From positions 1,116,001-1,180,000 of the forward strand of contig NZ_AP022332.1 of the NCBI RefSeq assembly GCF_009936375.1: a stretch of 64,000 nt of DNA. Reading direction: 5' to 3'. A program made the translations under genes and the position numbers. Shown piece after piece: positions 26,275 through 35,200 of this stretch; position 1 is the first letter of the stretch; every line of letters begins with the position of its first letter. The notes under the pieces are model-generated. The model was given only the letters and a program-made list of their open reading frames with translations, was not told where the DNA came from and did no database searches. The DNA comes from Methylosinus sp. C49 (GTDB lineage Bacteria; Pseudomonadota; Alphaproteobacteria; Rhizobiales; Beijerinckiaceae).

Positions 26275-27582
26275 ATGCATGGCGGAGCGGAGGCTGGCCT
26301 CGAGAATGTCGACATCTGGGTCGCGTCCCTGGTGGTTTTGCTGTGCGTGCTTCTCTCGGCCTTCTTCTCCGCCTCCGAGACGGCGCTGACGGCCGCCTCC
26401 CATGCGCATATGCACTCGCTGGAGAAGGAGGGCGACCGCCGCGCGGCGGTGGTCAATCGCCTGCTGCGCCAGCGCAATCGCATGATCGCGGCGCTGCTGC
26501 TCGGCTCCACTCTGGTCAATATCGGCGGCTCGGCCTTCACCACCAGCGTGCTCGTCTATCTCACCGGCGAGAGCGGCGCCGTCTACGCCACCATCATCAT
26601 GACGGTGCTGCTGCTGGTCTTCGCCGAAGTCCTGCCCAAGACGGTCGCGATCAACCATCCCGACCGGCTGTCGCTGCGCGTCGCCCGCATCATCAGCGTC
26701 TTCGTCGCCGTTTTCGGCCCGCTGCTCTTTGCGGTGGAGGCCTTCGTGCGCGGCGTGCTGAAGCTCGTCGGCGTCGAGATCGGCCATGGCCGCACGCTGC
26801 TCTCGCCCTATGACGAGCTCAAGAGCGCCGTCGACATTATGCACGAGGAAGGAACCGTCGAGCGCAATTGGCGCGACATGTTCGGCGGCGTGCTCGATCT
26901 CCAGGTGCTGCACGTCGCCGATGTGATGATCCATCGCACCAAAATGCGCACGATAGACGCTGATCTGCCGCCCGAGCAGATCGTGCGCGAGGTTCTCGCC
27001 TCGCCCTTCACGCGCATGCCGATCTGGCGTGACCGGCCCGACAATTTCATCGGCGTCATCCACTCCAAGGATTTGCTGCGCGCGCTCGATGCGGCGGGAG
27101 CGGATTTTTCCAAGCTCAGCATAGACGATGTCGCGCTCGAGCCCTGGTTCGTGCCGGAGTCGACGACGCTCGAGGATCAGCTCGAGGCCTTCCTCAAGCG
27201 CAAGACGCATTTTGCGCTCGTCGTCGACGAATATGGCGAGGTGATGGGCCTCGTCACGCTCGAGGACATATTGGAGGAGATCGTCGGCGACATTCGCGAC
27301 GAGCACGATCTCGCCATGCAGGGCGTGCGCCCGCAGGAGGACGGCTCGGTGCTCGTCGACGGCGCCGTGCCGGTGCGCGATCTCAATCGCGTGATGGAGT
27401 GGAGCCTGCCGGACGAGGAGGCGACGACGATCGCCGGCCTCGTCATCCACGAGGCGGCGGCGATTCCCGAGGCGGGGCAGGTGTTCAACTTCCACGATTT
27501 CCGCTTCGAGGTGCTGCGCAAGATGCGCAACCGCATCACCGTGCTGAAAGTGACGCCCGCGGAGGCCAAGGAGGCGGAGTGA
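26275..27582 (+). CDS. CorC/HlyC-type CBS and DUF21 membrane protein
   Basis: The 435-residue protein has an N-terminal DUF21 (CNNM) transmembrane domain (VVLLCVLLSAFFSASETALT and later helices, residues 1-190), a CBS pair at about 205-330 (VADVMIHRTKMRTID; THFALVVDEYGEVMGLVTLE), and a C-terminal transporter-associated CorC_HlyC domain (GLVIHEAAAIPEAGQVF). Family members are linked to magnesium or cobalt efflux and resistance. It starts four bases after aroKB, a conserved alphaproteobacterial arrangement, probably one transcript. Confidence 0.9.
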   Translation: MHGGAEAGLENVDIWVASLVVLLCVLLSAFFSASETALTAASHAHMHSLEKEGDRRAAVVNRLLRQRNRMIAALLLGSTLVNIGGSAFTTSVLVYLTGESGAVYATIIMTVLLLVFAEVLPKTVAINHPDRLSLRVARIISVFVAVFGPLLFAVEAFVRGVLKLVGVEIGHGRTLLSPYDELKSAVDIMHEEGTVERNWRDMFGGVLDLQVLHVADVMIHRTKMRTIDADLPPEQIVREVLASPFTRMPIWRDRPDNFIGVIHSKDLLRALDAAGADFSKLSIDDVALEPWFVPESTTLEDQLEAFLKRKTHFALVVDEYGEVMGLVTLEDILEEIVGDIRDEHDLAMQGVRPQEDGSVLVDGAVPVRDLNRVMEWSLPDEEATTIAGLVIHEAAAIPEAGQVFNFHDFRFEVLRKMRNRITVLKVTPAEAKEAE

Positions 27583-27598
27583 CGGCGCGGCCGCGACA

Positions 27599-28414
27599 TC
27601 ACAATTTCTTCGGCTCGTCGAAGGCCGGAAGATTGCGGCAGCCGAGCGCGCCATATTCCTCGACGCGCTTGCGCGCTCCCGGCGTGCCGCGCCGCGTGGG
27701 ATCGAGCGCGATCCAGGCAAAGAGGGTGAAGGCCGCGTCGCAAGGCTTGCCCACTGCGACATAGGCGTTGGCCAGCTCGACGAACAGTCGCTCATGCACT
27801 TTGGCGCGATCGTGGAACAATTCGATCGCCGTCTTATATTCGCCGATCGAAGCGTCATAGCGCTTGGCGGCGACGAGCGCCCGCGCGCGCAAATAATGAA
27901 AATCCGGCTGGATCGGCTGCTCGGAGATCAGCGCATCCGCGATCTTCAGCGCGCCCTCGGCGTCGCCGATGCGAAGGAATAATTCGCCGGCGCGGCCTTT
28001 CTCTATCGCGCTGTCCGGGCAGGCCGAGGCGAAGCCGCTATAACCGCGCGCGGCGACGCGTTCCTCTCCTTCGACGATCAGCGCCTCGGCGAGAGCGGCG
28101 ACCGCGCGCTTGTCGCAGGGCTCGCGCAGAAGCTTGGCCAGCGGCTCGGAGATTTTGGGCGAGGCGACGAGGCCGGCCCGCAAAGGCTCCATCTCGAGCC
28201 GGGCGTAGACGGGCGCATATTCATCGGCCGGGGTCGGCGCGCCGACGGCTTCCGCCGCCGCATAGGCCTGGCGGCGCAAAAATTCGCCGAGTTCCGGCGC
28301 GATGACGACAGCGAGCCCGAGCGCGGCAAAAATCGCGACGAGAGCGCCGATCCAGACGCGGCTTCCTTCCTGCGAAGGCGGCGGGGCGATACGGTCCCCG
28401 CGGTCGATCTCCAT
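27599..28414 (-). CDS. Membrane-anchored TPR-like protein
   Basis: The 271-residue protein has a short cytosolic N-terminus, one transmembrane helix (VWIGALVAIFAALGLAVVIA, about 20-39), and a helical periplasmic region with TPR-like pairs: AGELFLRIGDAEGALKIADA, YLRARALVAAKRYDASIGEY and LFVELANAYVAVGKPCDAAF. It probably acts as a scaffold; no partner is evident. It is convergent with the CorC gene and lies downstream of addA on the same strand. Confidence 0.7.
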   Translation of the reverse strand: MEIDRGDRIAPPPSQEGSRVWIGALVAIFAALGLAVVIAPELGEFLRRQAYAAAEAVGAPTPADEYAPVYARLEMEPLRAGLVASPKISEPLAKLLREPCDKRAVAALAEALIVEGEERVAARGYSGFASACPDSAIEKGRAGELFLRIGDAEGALKIADALISEQPIQPDFHYLRARALVAAKRYDASIGEYKTAIELFHDRAKVHERLFVELANAYVAVGKPCDAAFTLFAWIALDPTRRGTPGARKRVEEYGALGCRNLPAFDEPKKL

Positions 28415-28501
28415 GGTCTATCGTCCCAATGCGCGCGTCGACAATTGTGACGAAAGCTAGCGTGAAATCGCGGCGAAAGCGCGTCCGGCTTTTCCCTCGT
28501 C

Positions 28502-31500
28502 TCACACCTCCCGCAAAATCTCCTCCAGCGCGGCGTCGAGCGCCTCCGGCTCCGGCTCCTCTATCGTCGCGCTCTGCGTGAAGATCAGCGCGCAGCGCAC
28601 ATTTTTGTGCGGATAGAGCCGCCGCGCGGCGGCGCGATAGACGGCGAGCTGCCGCAATTGCGCCGGCGTCGCCGGATGGCGCGGCGCGCCGGTCTTGAAA
28701 TCGGCGACGATGACGTCGGTTTCCGTCTCGGCGAGCCGGTCGATGCGGCCGCAAATGGCGATCTCGCCGCGCGGGCTGTCGAGCTTCGCGACGATCTCCA
28801 CCTCCGGCGCCGAGCCCGGCCCGAACAAAGGCGCGAGCGAGCCATTGCCGATCACCGCGAGCACGGCGGAAACCAGCGCCTCGCGCTGCGCGGCGTCGAG
28901 CGGGGCGGCGCGCAGCTCCAGAAAGCGCAGCGCCGCCTCGGTGCGCCGCTCCGGTGGCGTGTCCGGCAGGCGTTGCAGCAGCGCATGGGTGAGCCTTCCG
29001 AGCAGCAGCCTTTCGCGGTCGCGCCGCGTCGGCGCGGCGGAATTCTCCTCGCCGGCGAAAGGATCGGCGGCCGCCAAAGCGGTGGCCGGCCGCAAGGGCG
29101 GGGCCGGCGCGCGCTCTTCCGGCGCCGGCGCGCGCGCGAAAAGCGGGACGACGATCGCCGCGGCGTCTCGCGTCTCGTTCGCCGCCGTCGCGCCATGCGC
29201 CGTGACGCCATAGCGCAAAATCTGCTTCGTCTCGTCCAGCGGGTCCGGCGCACTGTCGCAGGCGGGCTCGAGCGCGTTACGGATCGCGTCGTGCCAGCAG
29301 CCGGCGCCGCGCCCGGCCGGCCCATGGAAGCCGGCGACATAGAGCCGCTCCTCGGCGCGCGTCAGCGCCACATAGAGCAGCCTGCGATGCTCCTCCCGCG
29401 CCGCCTCGCGCAGCGCCTCGCGCGCGCTGGCGACGGAGGGCGGATCGGCGGCCATGCCGGTCGACCAGACCAGCGTCGCGCCATCCTCCTCGCCGAGCCG
29501 GAAGATCTTCGGATCATGCCGGCCGGAGGGGCCGCCGCAAGTGTCCGGCAGAAAGACGATCTTCGCCTCCAGCCCTTTGGAGGCGTGCACGGTCATCACG
29601 CGCACGGCGTCGCCGGCCGCCTCCATGTCGCGCTTGACGGACAGCTGCAGGCTCTCGACGCCGGCGAGAAATCCGGCGAGGCCTTGCGCCTGCTCGCGCT
29701 CGAAGGTGAGCGCGAGGCGTAAGAACTCGTCGATCGCGTCATTGGCCTCCTGGCCGAGCCGCCCGACCAGCCTCTCGCGCCCGCCGCCGGCGCTGAGAAT
29801 ATGGCTGTAGAAATCGAAAGGCGCGCGCGTGCGCGCCTCGTGCGCCCAAGCATCTACCCGCGCCGCCGCCTCTCTATGCGCCGGCTCCGGCGAGGCGGCG
29901 AGCGCATCGATGAGCGCGCCTTCGCGCTTGGGCGCGAGGGCGATGAGATCATCGTCGGTGAAGCCGAAGAGCGGCGATTTCAGCAATGTCGCGAGGGTAA
30001 GATCATCCTCGCGCAGCAGCGCGAGGCGGCCGAGCGCGACGAGATCCATCACCGCAATGTGGCCGGAGAGATCGAGACGATCGGCGCCGGCGACGGGAAT
30101 CGCCTCCGCCTTCAGCGCGCGAATGACGCCTTCGAAAAAAGCGTCGCGCTTGCGCACCAATATCATCACATCGCCGGGCCGCACGGGGCGCATCGCGCCT
30201 TTGTCCTCGACGCATTCGCCATTTTGCGGCGCGAGCAGCGCTTTCACCTTGCGCGCGATCTTGCGCGCGAGCCGCGCTGGCGGACCGGCCTCGTTCACAT
30301 AATCGAGCGGCAGACGCCAATCCTCCGGCGTCTCCGCGCCTTGCGAGGATTCCGGCTCCCAGATTTCGACGAGGCCGGGCACGTCGCTCTTCCAGGCTTC
30401 ATGCACGGGCGCGGGCTCGTCGCGGTCCGCCGCGAGGCCGCGCCTGTTCTCCTCGACCGAGAAGACGATATCCACCGCGCCGAGCACTTGCGGCGAGGAG
30501 CGGAAGGAGCGGGTCAGCCGCACCGTCTCGAAGCCGAGCTCGGCGTCGCGAAAGCGGCGCGCGAAATCGCGGCGCATGGCGTCGAATTTCTCCGGCGCGG
30601 CGCCTTGAAAGGAGAAGATCGACTGCTTCTCGTCGCCCACGGCGAAAAAGGTGCGGATGCGCCGCGTGGCGCCGGCGCCGGCGCAAAATTCATCGGCGAG
30701 CGCGCGCAATATGTCCCATTGCGCCGCGCTCGTATCCTGCGCCTCGTCGACGAGAATATGATCGATGCGCGAATCGAGCTTGTAGAGCACCCAGGACGGG
30801 CTCGAGCTTTGAAACAGCCGGCGCGTGCGCTCGATGAGATCGTCGAAATCGAACAGGCCGCGATTGCTCTTCATCCGCTCATAGGCGGCGAGAATGGCGT
30901 TGCCGATCCGCGCCAGCGCCATGGAGCGATCGAAGGCCGCGGCGGCCTTGCGTTTTTCCACCAGCGCGACGAGCCGATCGCGCTCATCCTCGAGCCGCGC
31001 CAGCAATGCCGGCTGCTGCTTTTGAAGCGCTGCGGAAATGATCTTCTGCTTGCCGAGCCCGCGCGGCTCGCCGTCCTTTTTGAAGAAGACGGCGAGAAAT
31101 TCTTCGACACATGCGCTGAGTCGATCGCTCGCGCCCCCTCTCCCGCGCAGCGGGGGAGGGCCGGGGAGGGGGCCTGCCAACCCCGCCGCGATCGTCAATT
31201 GCGTCGCGAGCTTCCCGTCATTCGCGCCGCCGCCGCGCAGCGCTTGCGCGATTCCATTCCAATCGCGCGGCGCTATCCCGCCCTCGATGATCTCCCGCTC
31301 CAGCGCCTCGAGCGTTTCGTCCTCGCGCAGCCCTAAGCGCTCGCGCAGCAAATCCGCATAATCGCCGGACGAGAGATTGCGATGCACGGCCCTATGGCCG
31401 AGCAATTCGGCGATCAGTTCGTCGAAGCCGCCGCCGGAGCAGAGCCGCGACACGGTTTCCAGCGCCGCGCGCAAATCGCCTTCGTCCAGCACGGCGCGGG

Positions 31501-32005
31501 CGAGCGTCTGGCGCCGTGCGCGCTCCAAAAGCTCGGCGCGCTCCAAATCGTCGAGCACGCGGAACGACGCCGCGACATTGGCCTCGAAGGGAAAGAGATG
31601 CAGAATCCTTTCGCAAAAAGCGTGGATCGTCTGAATCTTCAGCCCGCCCGGCGTCTCCACAGTGCGTGCGAATAGGCGCCGCGCGAAGACGAGCTCCGCG
31701 CGCGAAGGCTGCGGCGCGCCGGTGGCGAGAATGGCGGCGGTCAGCGCTTCATCGTCGAGCAGCGCCCAGCCGGCGAGAACATCGAAAATGCGCGCCGCCA
31801 TATTGGCGGCGGCCGCCTTTGTGTAAGTGAGGCACAATATGCGCGAGGGCGGCGCGCCGGCGAGCAGCAGACGCACCACGCGCTGCGAGAGAACATGCGT
31901 CTTGCCCGAGCCCGCATGGGCCGCGACCCAGGCCGATTGCGCGGGGTCGGAGGCGGCCCGCTGCCGCTCCCGCGTGTCCTTGGCGATGGGGCGTCTGTCG
32001 CTCAT
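28502..32005 (-). CDS. addA: Double-strand break repair helicase-nuclease AddA
   Basis: The 1,167-residue protein is the UvrD-type helicase plus nuclease subunit of AddAB, which processes double-strand breaks for RecA loading. Walker A is AHAGSGKTHVLSQRVVRLLL, Walker B is LVDEAQDTSAAQWD, helicase motif VI region is LLYVALTRAEERLYVAG, and the C-terminal RecB-type nuclease has VADFKTGAPRH followed by QLAVYRAA. The ATG at 32005 is chosen over an upstream extension. Residues about 276-291 (PLPGPPPLRGRGG) come from an intergenic palindromic repeat inserted in frame. Its usual partner addB lies 5 kb upstream rather than adjacent. Confidence 0.93.
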   Translation of the reverse strand: MSDRRPIAKDTRERQRAASDPAQSAWVAAHAGSGKTHVLSQRVVRLLLAGAPPSRILCLTYTKAAAANMAARIFDVLAGWALLDDEALTAAILATGAPQPSRAELVFARRLFARTVETPGGLKIQTIHAFCERILHLFPFEANVAASFRVLDDLERAELLERARRQTLARAVLDEGDLRAALETVSRLCSGGGFDELIAELLGHRAVHRNLSSGDYADLLRERLGLREDETLEALEREIIEGGIAPRDWNGIAQALRGGGANDGKLATQLTIAAGLAGPLPGPPPLRGRGGASDRLSACVEEFLAVFFKKDGEPRGLGKQKIISAALQKQQPALLARLEDERDRLVALVEKRKAAAAFDRSMALARIGNAILAAYERMKSNRGLFDFDDLIERTRRLFQSSSPSWVLYKLDSRIDHILVDEAQDTSAAQWDILRALADEFCAGAGATRRIRTFFAVGDEKQSIFSFQGAAPEKFDAMRRDFARRFRDAELGFETVRLTRSFRSSPQVLGAVDIVFSVEENRRGLAADRDEPAPVHEAWKSDVPGLVEIWEPESSQGAETPEDWRLPLDYVNEAGPPARLARKIARKVKALLAPQNGECVEDKGAMRPVRPGDVMILVRKRDAFFEGVIRALKAEAIPVAGADRLDLSGHIAVMDLVALGRLALLREDDLTLATLLKSPLFGFTDDDLIALAPKREGALIDALAASPEPAHREAAARVDAWAHEARTRAPFDFYSHILSAGGGRERLVGRLGQEANDAIDEFLRLALTFEREQAQGLAGFLAGVESLQLSVKRDMEAAGDAVRVMTVHASKGLEAKIVFLPDTCGGPSGRHDPKIFRLGEEDGATLVWSTGMAADPPSVASAREALREAAREEHRRLLYVALTRAEERLYVAGFHGPAGRGAGCWHDAIRNALEPACDSAPDPLDETKQILRYGVTAHGATAANETRDAAAIVVPLFARAPAPEERAPAPPLRPATALAAADPFAGEENSAAPTRRDRERLLLGRLTHALLQRLPDTPPERRTEAALRFLELRAAPLDAAQREALVSAVLAVIGNGSLAPLFGPGSAPEVEIVAKLDSPRGEIAICGRIDRLAETETDVIVADFKTGAPRHPATPAQLRQLAVYRAAARRLYPHKNVRCALIFTQSATIEEPEPEALDAALEEILREV
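31131..31178. repeat. Palindromic repeat element inserted in frame within addA
   Basis: The segment contains CCCTCTCCCGC-GCA-GCGGGGGAGGG (10 of 11 paired plus one G-T) followed by a GGGGAGGGGG tail. It is nearly identical to the intergenic copy at 58501-58537. Within addA it supplies about 16 Pro/Gly/Arg-rich codons without breaking the frame. Confidence 0.85.
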
Positions 32006-32033
32006 CCAATTTCCATTCGGAGATGATCTCGCT

Positions 32034-33428
32034 CTACGGCGATGTCTTCTCGATATTCTCGGCCACCACATCGTCGATCATGCTGTCGAGATCGGTCGCC
32101 TTGGTCTCCTTGGTGAAGAGGAGCGCGACGATCGTCGAGGCGCCGAGCGCGGCGAGATAGAGGCCGACCGATTCCGCTCCGTAATTTTGCGCGATCCATG
32201 TCGCCACAAAGGGCGTCAGCGCCGCGCCGAGAATGGAGGCGAGATTATAGGAGACGCCCGAGCCCGTATAGCGCGTGTTGGTGGGGAAAAGCTCCGGCAA
32301 TATGGCCGACATGGGCCCGAAGGTGAGGCCCATCAGCGACATTCCGATGCTGAGGAAAACCAATATGAGCCCGTGATTGGCGCTCTCGCCCGTGCCGATG
32401 AGATCCTTGGAGAGGAAGAAGCGGAAGGAGAGGCCGAACAGCACAATGCCACTCGTCACGATCAGCAGCAGCTTGCGGCGGCCGATCCTGTCGGCGAGAT
32501 GTCCCGAGACGGGGATGAAGCCGGCGAAGAACAGCACGGAAATGAGCTGCAGCACGAGAAAATCGCGATAGCCTATGCCGAGATTGCCGAGCGCGATCTT
32601 GCCTATGCCATAGGACAGGATCCACGTCGTCATCAGATAGAAGAGGCCATAGGTCGCAACCATTATGAACGCGCCGAGCAGAAGCTCCTTCGCATTGTTG
32701 CGGAACACATGGGCGAGCGGCGATTTCAATTTCTCGCCGCGCTCCAATGCGCGCGCGAACACCGGCGTCTCATGCAGCTTCAAGCGCACATAGAGGCCGA
32801 GCGTGACGAGCAGAATGGAGAGCAGAAACGGCAGGCGCCAGCCCCAGGCGAGGAAATGCTCGTCCGGCGTCGCGCGCGTCGAATCGAAGGCGAAGAGAAT
32901 GGTGAGCGCAAGGAAGAATCCATTGGCGAGAATGAATCCGAATGGCGCGCCGAGTTGCGGCCACATCGCCGCCCAGGCGCGCTTGCCCTTATCGGCGGTC
33001 TCTGTGGCGAGCAGCGCCGCGCCCGACCATTCGCCGCCGAGGCCGACGCCCTGGCTGAAGCGGAAAATGGTGAGCAGGACCGGCGCGAACAGGCCGATCT
33101 GATGATAGGTCGGCAGAAGGCCGATGGCGAAAGTGGCGAGGCCCATCAGCAGCAGCGAGCCGACGAGCGTCGCCTTGCGCCCGACGCGATCGCCGAAATG
33201 GCCGAAGAGGACGGAGCCGATCGGCCGCGCGACAAAGGCGACGCCGAATGTCGCCATTGAGGCGAGCAGCGCCGCGCTGCCCGCGCCGGCCGGGAAGAAC
33301 AGCAGTGGAAACACCGATACGGCGGCGGTGGCGTAGATGTAGAAGTCGAAGAATTCGATCGTCGTGCCGACGAGGCTCGCGAAGATGATGCGATTTCTGT
33401 AGCTTTTATTCGACCCTTCGAGAGCCAT
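32034..33428 (-). CDS. MHS-family (metabolite:H+ symporter) MFS transporter
   Basis: The 464-residue protein has 12 predicted helices and the family hallmarks: FDFYIYATAA in helix 1, RPIGSVLFGHFGDRVGRKAT between helices 2 and 3, and GEWSGAALLATE in helix 5. Relatives (ShiA, ProP, KgtP) import shikimate, betaines or dicarboxylates with protons; the substrate is unknown here. It lies between addA and the toxin-antitoxin genes and is the largest gene of the segment that separates addA from addB. Confidence 0.9.
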   Translation of the reverse strand: MALEGSNKSYRNRIIFASLVGTTIEFFDFYIYATAAVSVFPLLFFPAGAGSAALLASMATFGVAFVARPIGSVLFGHFGDRVGRKATLVGSLLLMGLATFAIGLLPTYHQIGLFAPVLLTIFRFSQGVGLGGEWSGAALLATETADKGKRAWAAMWPQLGAPFGFILANGFFLALTILFAFDSTRATPDEHFLAWGWRLPFLLSILLVTLGLYVRLKLHETPVFARALERGEKLKSPLAHVFRNNAKELLLGAFIMVATYGLFYLMTTWILSYGIGKIALGNLGIGYRDFLVLQLISVLFFAGFIPVSGHLADRIGRRKLLLIVTSGIVLFGLSFRFFLSKDLIGTGESANHGLILVFLSIGMSLMGLTFGPMSAILPELFPTNTRYTGSGVSYNLASILGAALTPFVATWIAQNYGAESVGLYLAALGASTIVALLFTKETKATDLDSMIDDVVAENIEKTSP

Positions 33429-33531
33429 TTTTCAAATTCCTCGCCCAATGTCCGAATGCGGCGCGTCGATCCGGCATTTGTGAGGATCGAAGGCCGTTTC
33501 GGGAAACCATACAAGAAATGTAGTTTGACCG

Positions 33532-33966
33532 CTATCGAAGCGGCTTTGCGGCGATCGTCGGCAGGTCGGTGAGCGCGAAGCCTTCATCCGTCGTCAGAAT
33601 CGGAAGGCCGCGCGATTTCGCGGCGGCGTAATGGAAGCAATCGGCGAGGTTCAGCCCCTTGTTGCGATCCGCGGGGAGCGGATAGCGATGGCGCCCGTAG
33701 CGCTCGAAAGCCGCGAGGGCGAGCGGCAGCTCCTCTCGCCTCGCGTCCAGCGTCTCGATGCCGGCGGCGGCGAGAAATTCCGTCACACGCATCTGCGCGA
33801 GGGCGATCGACATGTTTTTCTTTCGGTGGAGCGCGGCCGCCGTTTCCCACACGGCGATCACATTGGTCGCGAGCGGCGTGGAAGCGGCGTCGATGGCGGC
33901 GGCGAGTCTTTCGCCATTCGCCTCCTGCAGCAAAATCGCGACCATTGCGGAAGCATCGATGAACAT
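33532..33966 (-). CDS. vapC: VapC-type PIN-domain toxin
   Basis: The 144-residue PIN ribonuclease has the expected acidic residues: Asp4 in MFIDASAMVAIL, Glu in the WETAAAL helix, and Asp in LNLADCFHYAAAKSRGLPIL followed by TTDEGF. VapC toxins cleave tRNA or rRNA loops. Its ATG overlaps the vapB stop by one base, the usual tight coupling. A good operator lies upstream of vapB. Confidence 0.92.
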   Translation of the reverse strand: MFIDASAMVAILLQEANGERLAAAIDAASTPLATNVIAVWETAAALHRKKNMSIALAQMRVTEFLAAAGIETLDARREELPLALAAFERYGRHRYPLPADRNKGLNLADCFHYAAAKSRGLPILTTDEGFALTDLPTIAAKPLR

Positions 33967-34211
33967 TATTCGCCGGTCTCGCCGTTGAGCTCATCGAAAA
34001 ACGCCTTGTCGATGACGATTCCACTATCGGGGAGCGCGGCGATCTCGTCGCGTATCGGCTTAACGCGCTCCCACAGCGCCTTCTTCTGCTGCACGCGCGC
34101 CAATTCACGACGCAGCGCGTCTTTCACCGCCTGAGTTTTGGTGGTGCGGTTGAGCGCGGCCAGCTGCGCAGCCAGCCGGTCGACCTCGTCGTCGCGAATG
34201 TTGAGAGGCAT
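33966..34211 (-). CDS. vapB: VapB-type antitoxin (Rv0623/PSK family)
   Basis: The 81-residue protein begins MPLNIRDDEVDRLAAQLA, an N-terminal ribbon-helix-helix-like DNA-binding segment of the Rv0623 group, then TKTQAVKDALRREL, and ends with an acidic region (DSGIVIDKAFFDELNGE) that would wrap the VapC active site. The ATG at 34211 lies directly downstream of a perfect inverted repeat, consistent with autorepression by VapBC. Confidence 0.9.
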   Translation of the reverse strand: MPLNIRDDEVDRLAAQLAALNRTTKTQAVKDALRRELARVQQKKALWERVKPIRDEIAALPDSGIVIDKAFFDELNGETGE

Positions 34212-34222
34212 GCGGCGTTCCC

Positions 34223-34256
34223 TTGTGTAGACATGAAGATAGGCCTGTCTACACAA
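34223..34256. promoter_or_regulatory. vapBC operator
   Basis: TTGTGTAGACA (34223-34233) and TGTCTACACAA (34246-34256) are perfect 11-base inverted arms with a 12-base spacer, ending 12 bases before the vapB ATG. This is the expected site for ribbon-helix-helix autoregulation. Confidence 0.8.
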
Positions 34257-34326
34257 CCGCGCAAGGGAGCGCTTCCGGGCGCGGCTCAGCCGCGGCAGAA
34301 GGTAAATTTCGGTTTCGGCGGATAAT

Positions 34327-34416
34327 CCCGAATTGGGAAGAACGGCACAAGAGGCGGACAAAACCCGTCCGAATCGGGGGCGCGGAAAATCGGCGGCCGA
34401 TTCCTTAAAGAAAGCT
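34327..34416 (+). repeat. Dispersed ~90-base repeat, copy A
   Basis: The copy shares GTCCGAATCGGG and GAAAATCGGCSGCCGATTCC with copies at 35201-35320 and in 36603-36982, in the same orientation. The core AATCGG-CGG-CCGATT is palindromic. This copy lies between vapBC and higBA and is the most diverged, with its 3' end lost. Confidence 0.75.
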
Positions 34417-34431
34417 TCGAGAGCCGCGCTC

Positions 34432-34459
34432 TTGAAATATTCCATTAGTGGAATATAAT
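34432..34459 (+). promoter_or_regulatory. higBA promoter with embedded palindromic operator
   Basis: A -35 TTGAAA (34432-34437) and a perfect -10 TATAAT (34454-34459) are spaced by 16 bases. The spacer and part of the -10 are covered by the palindrome ATATTCCA-TTAG-TGGAATAT (34437-34456). The higB ATG begins only seven bases after the -10, so transcription would start at or next to the start codon, giving a leaderless mRNA. Confidence 0.75.
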
Positions 34460-34465
34460 TTTGTT

Positions 34466-34828
34466 ATGAGCTGGGCTGTCGAGCATACGGACGAATTCGC
34501 GGAATGGTATCGGGCTCTCGACGAAACGCAGCAGGACGATATTTCGGCCGTTGTGCTGCTGCTGATGGAGCAAGGCCCGAGATTGGCCTTCCCTTATTCG
34601 TCGGCGATCAATGGATCTCGCCACGGCCATATGCGGGAGTTGCGCGTGCAGAGCAGTGGCCGGCCATTGCGCGCATTTTATGCGTTCGATCCCAGGAGAG
34701 CGGCAATTCTGCTGATCGGGGGAGACAAGACCGGCGACGATCGTTTTTATGGCCGCATGATCCAGATCGCCGATCGGCTCTATGACGTCTATCTCGCGGA
34801 ACTGAAGAAGGAGGGGTTGATCCCATGA
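34466..34828 (+). CDS. higB: HigB-type (Gp49/RelE superfamily) toxin
   Basis: The 120-residue protein matches the phage-derived Gp49-like HigB group: EHTDEFAEWYRALDETQQ at the N-terminus, then RELRVQSSGRPLRAFYAFDP followed by RRAAILLIGGDKTGDDRFY, the segment with conserved Arg and Lys used in ribosome-dependent mRNA cleavage. The ATG at 34466 is preferred; an in-frame GTG at 34448 lies within the operator and upstream of the predicted transcription start. Neither has a Shine-Dalgarno sequence. Toxin-first order and a four-base overlap with higA are typical of higBA. Confidence 0.9.
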   Translation: MSWAVEHTDEFAEWYRALDETQQDDISAVVLLLMEQGPRLAFPYSSAINGSRHGHMRELRVQSSGRPLRAFYAFDPRRAAILLIGGDKTGDDRFYGRMIQIADRLYDVYLAELKKEGLIP

Positions 34829-35148
34829 CCGGACATCGGCCTTTCACCGAGCTCACAAAGAATTTCTCGCCGGAGCGCCGGGCGCGCGTCGCGGCCAAGG
34901 CCGCAGCTCTGCGGGAGGAGATGACGCTCGAAGAGCTTCGTAAAGCGCGGGGCTTCTCGCAAGAGGAGACGGCCGCTGCGCTCGCTGTGGGACAACCCGC
35001 CGTCGCGAAATTCGAGAAGCGCGCCGATATGCGTTTGAGCAATTTGCGCCATTATATAGAAGCGCTCGGCGGCACGCTCGAGATCACCGCGCATTTCGGC
35101 GAGGAGAGCGTGACGATCGTCGGTCTCGACGAACCGGATGCGGCCTAG
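34825..35148 (+). CDS. higA: HigA-type XRE antitoxin
   Basis: The 107-residue protein has a helical N-terminal arm and a helix-turn-helix of the XRE type (LRKARGFSQEETAAALAVGQ then PAVAKFEKRADMRLSNLRHY), ending with ALGGTLEITAHFG. It would bind HigB and repress the operon at the palindrome covering the promoter. The start codon overlaps the higB stop (ATGA). Confidence 0.9.
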   Translation: MTGHRPFTELTKNFSPERRARVAAKAAALREEMTLEELRKARGFSQEETAAALAVGQPAVAKFEKRADMRLSNLRHYIEALGGTLEITAHFGEESVTIVGLDEPDAA

Positions 35149-35200
35149 CGCCGCCGGCGGATGTGTCGATTAAGCTGGACGAAATGGCGAGGGTTCGCCT

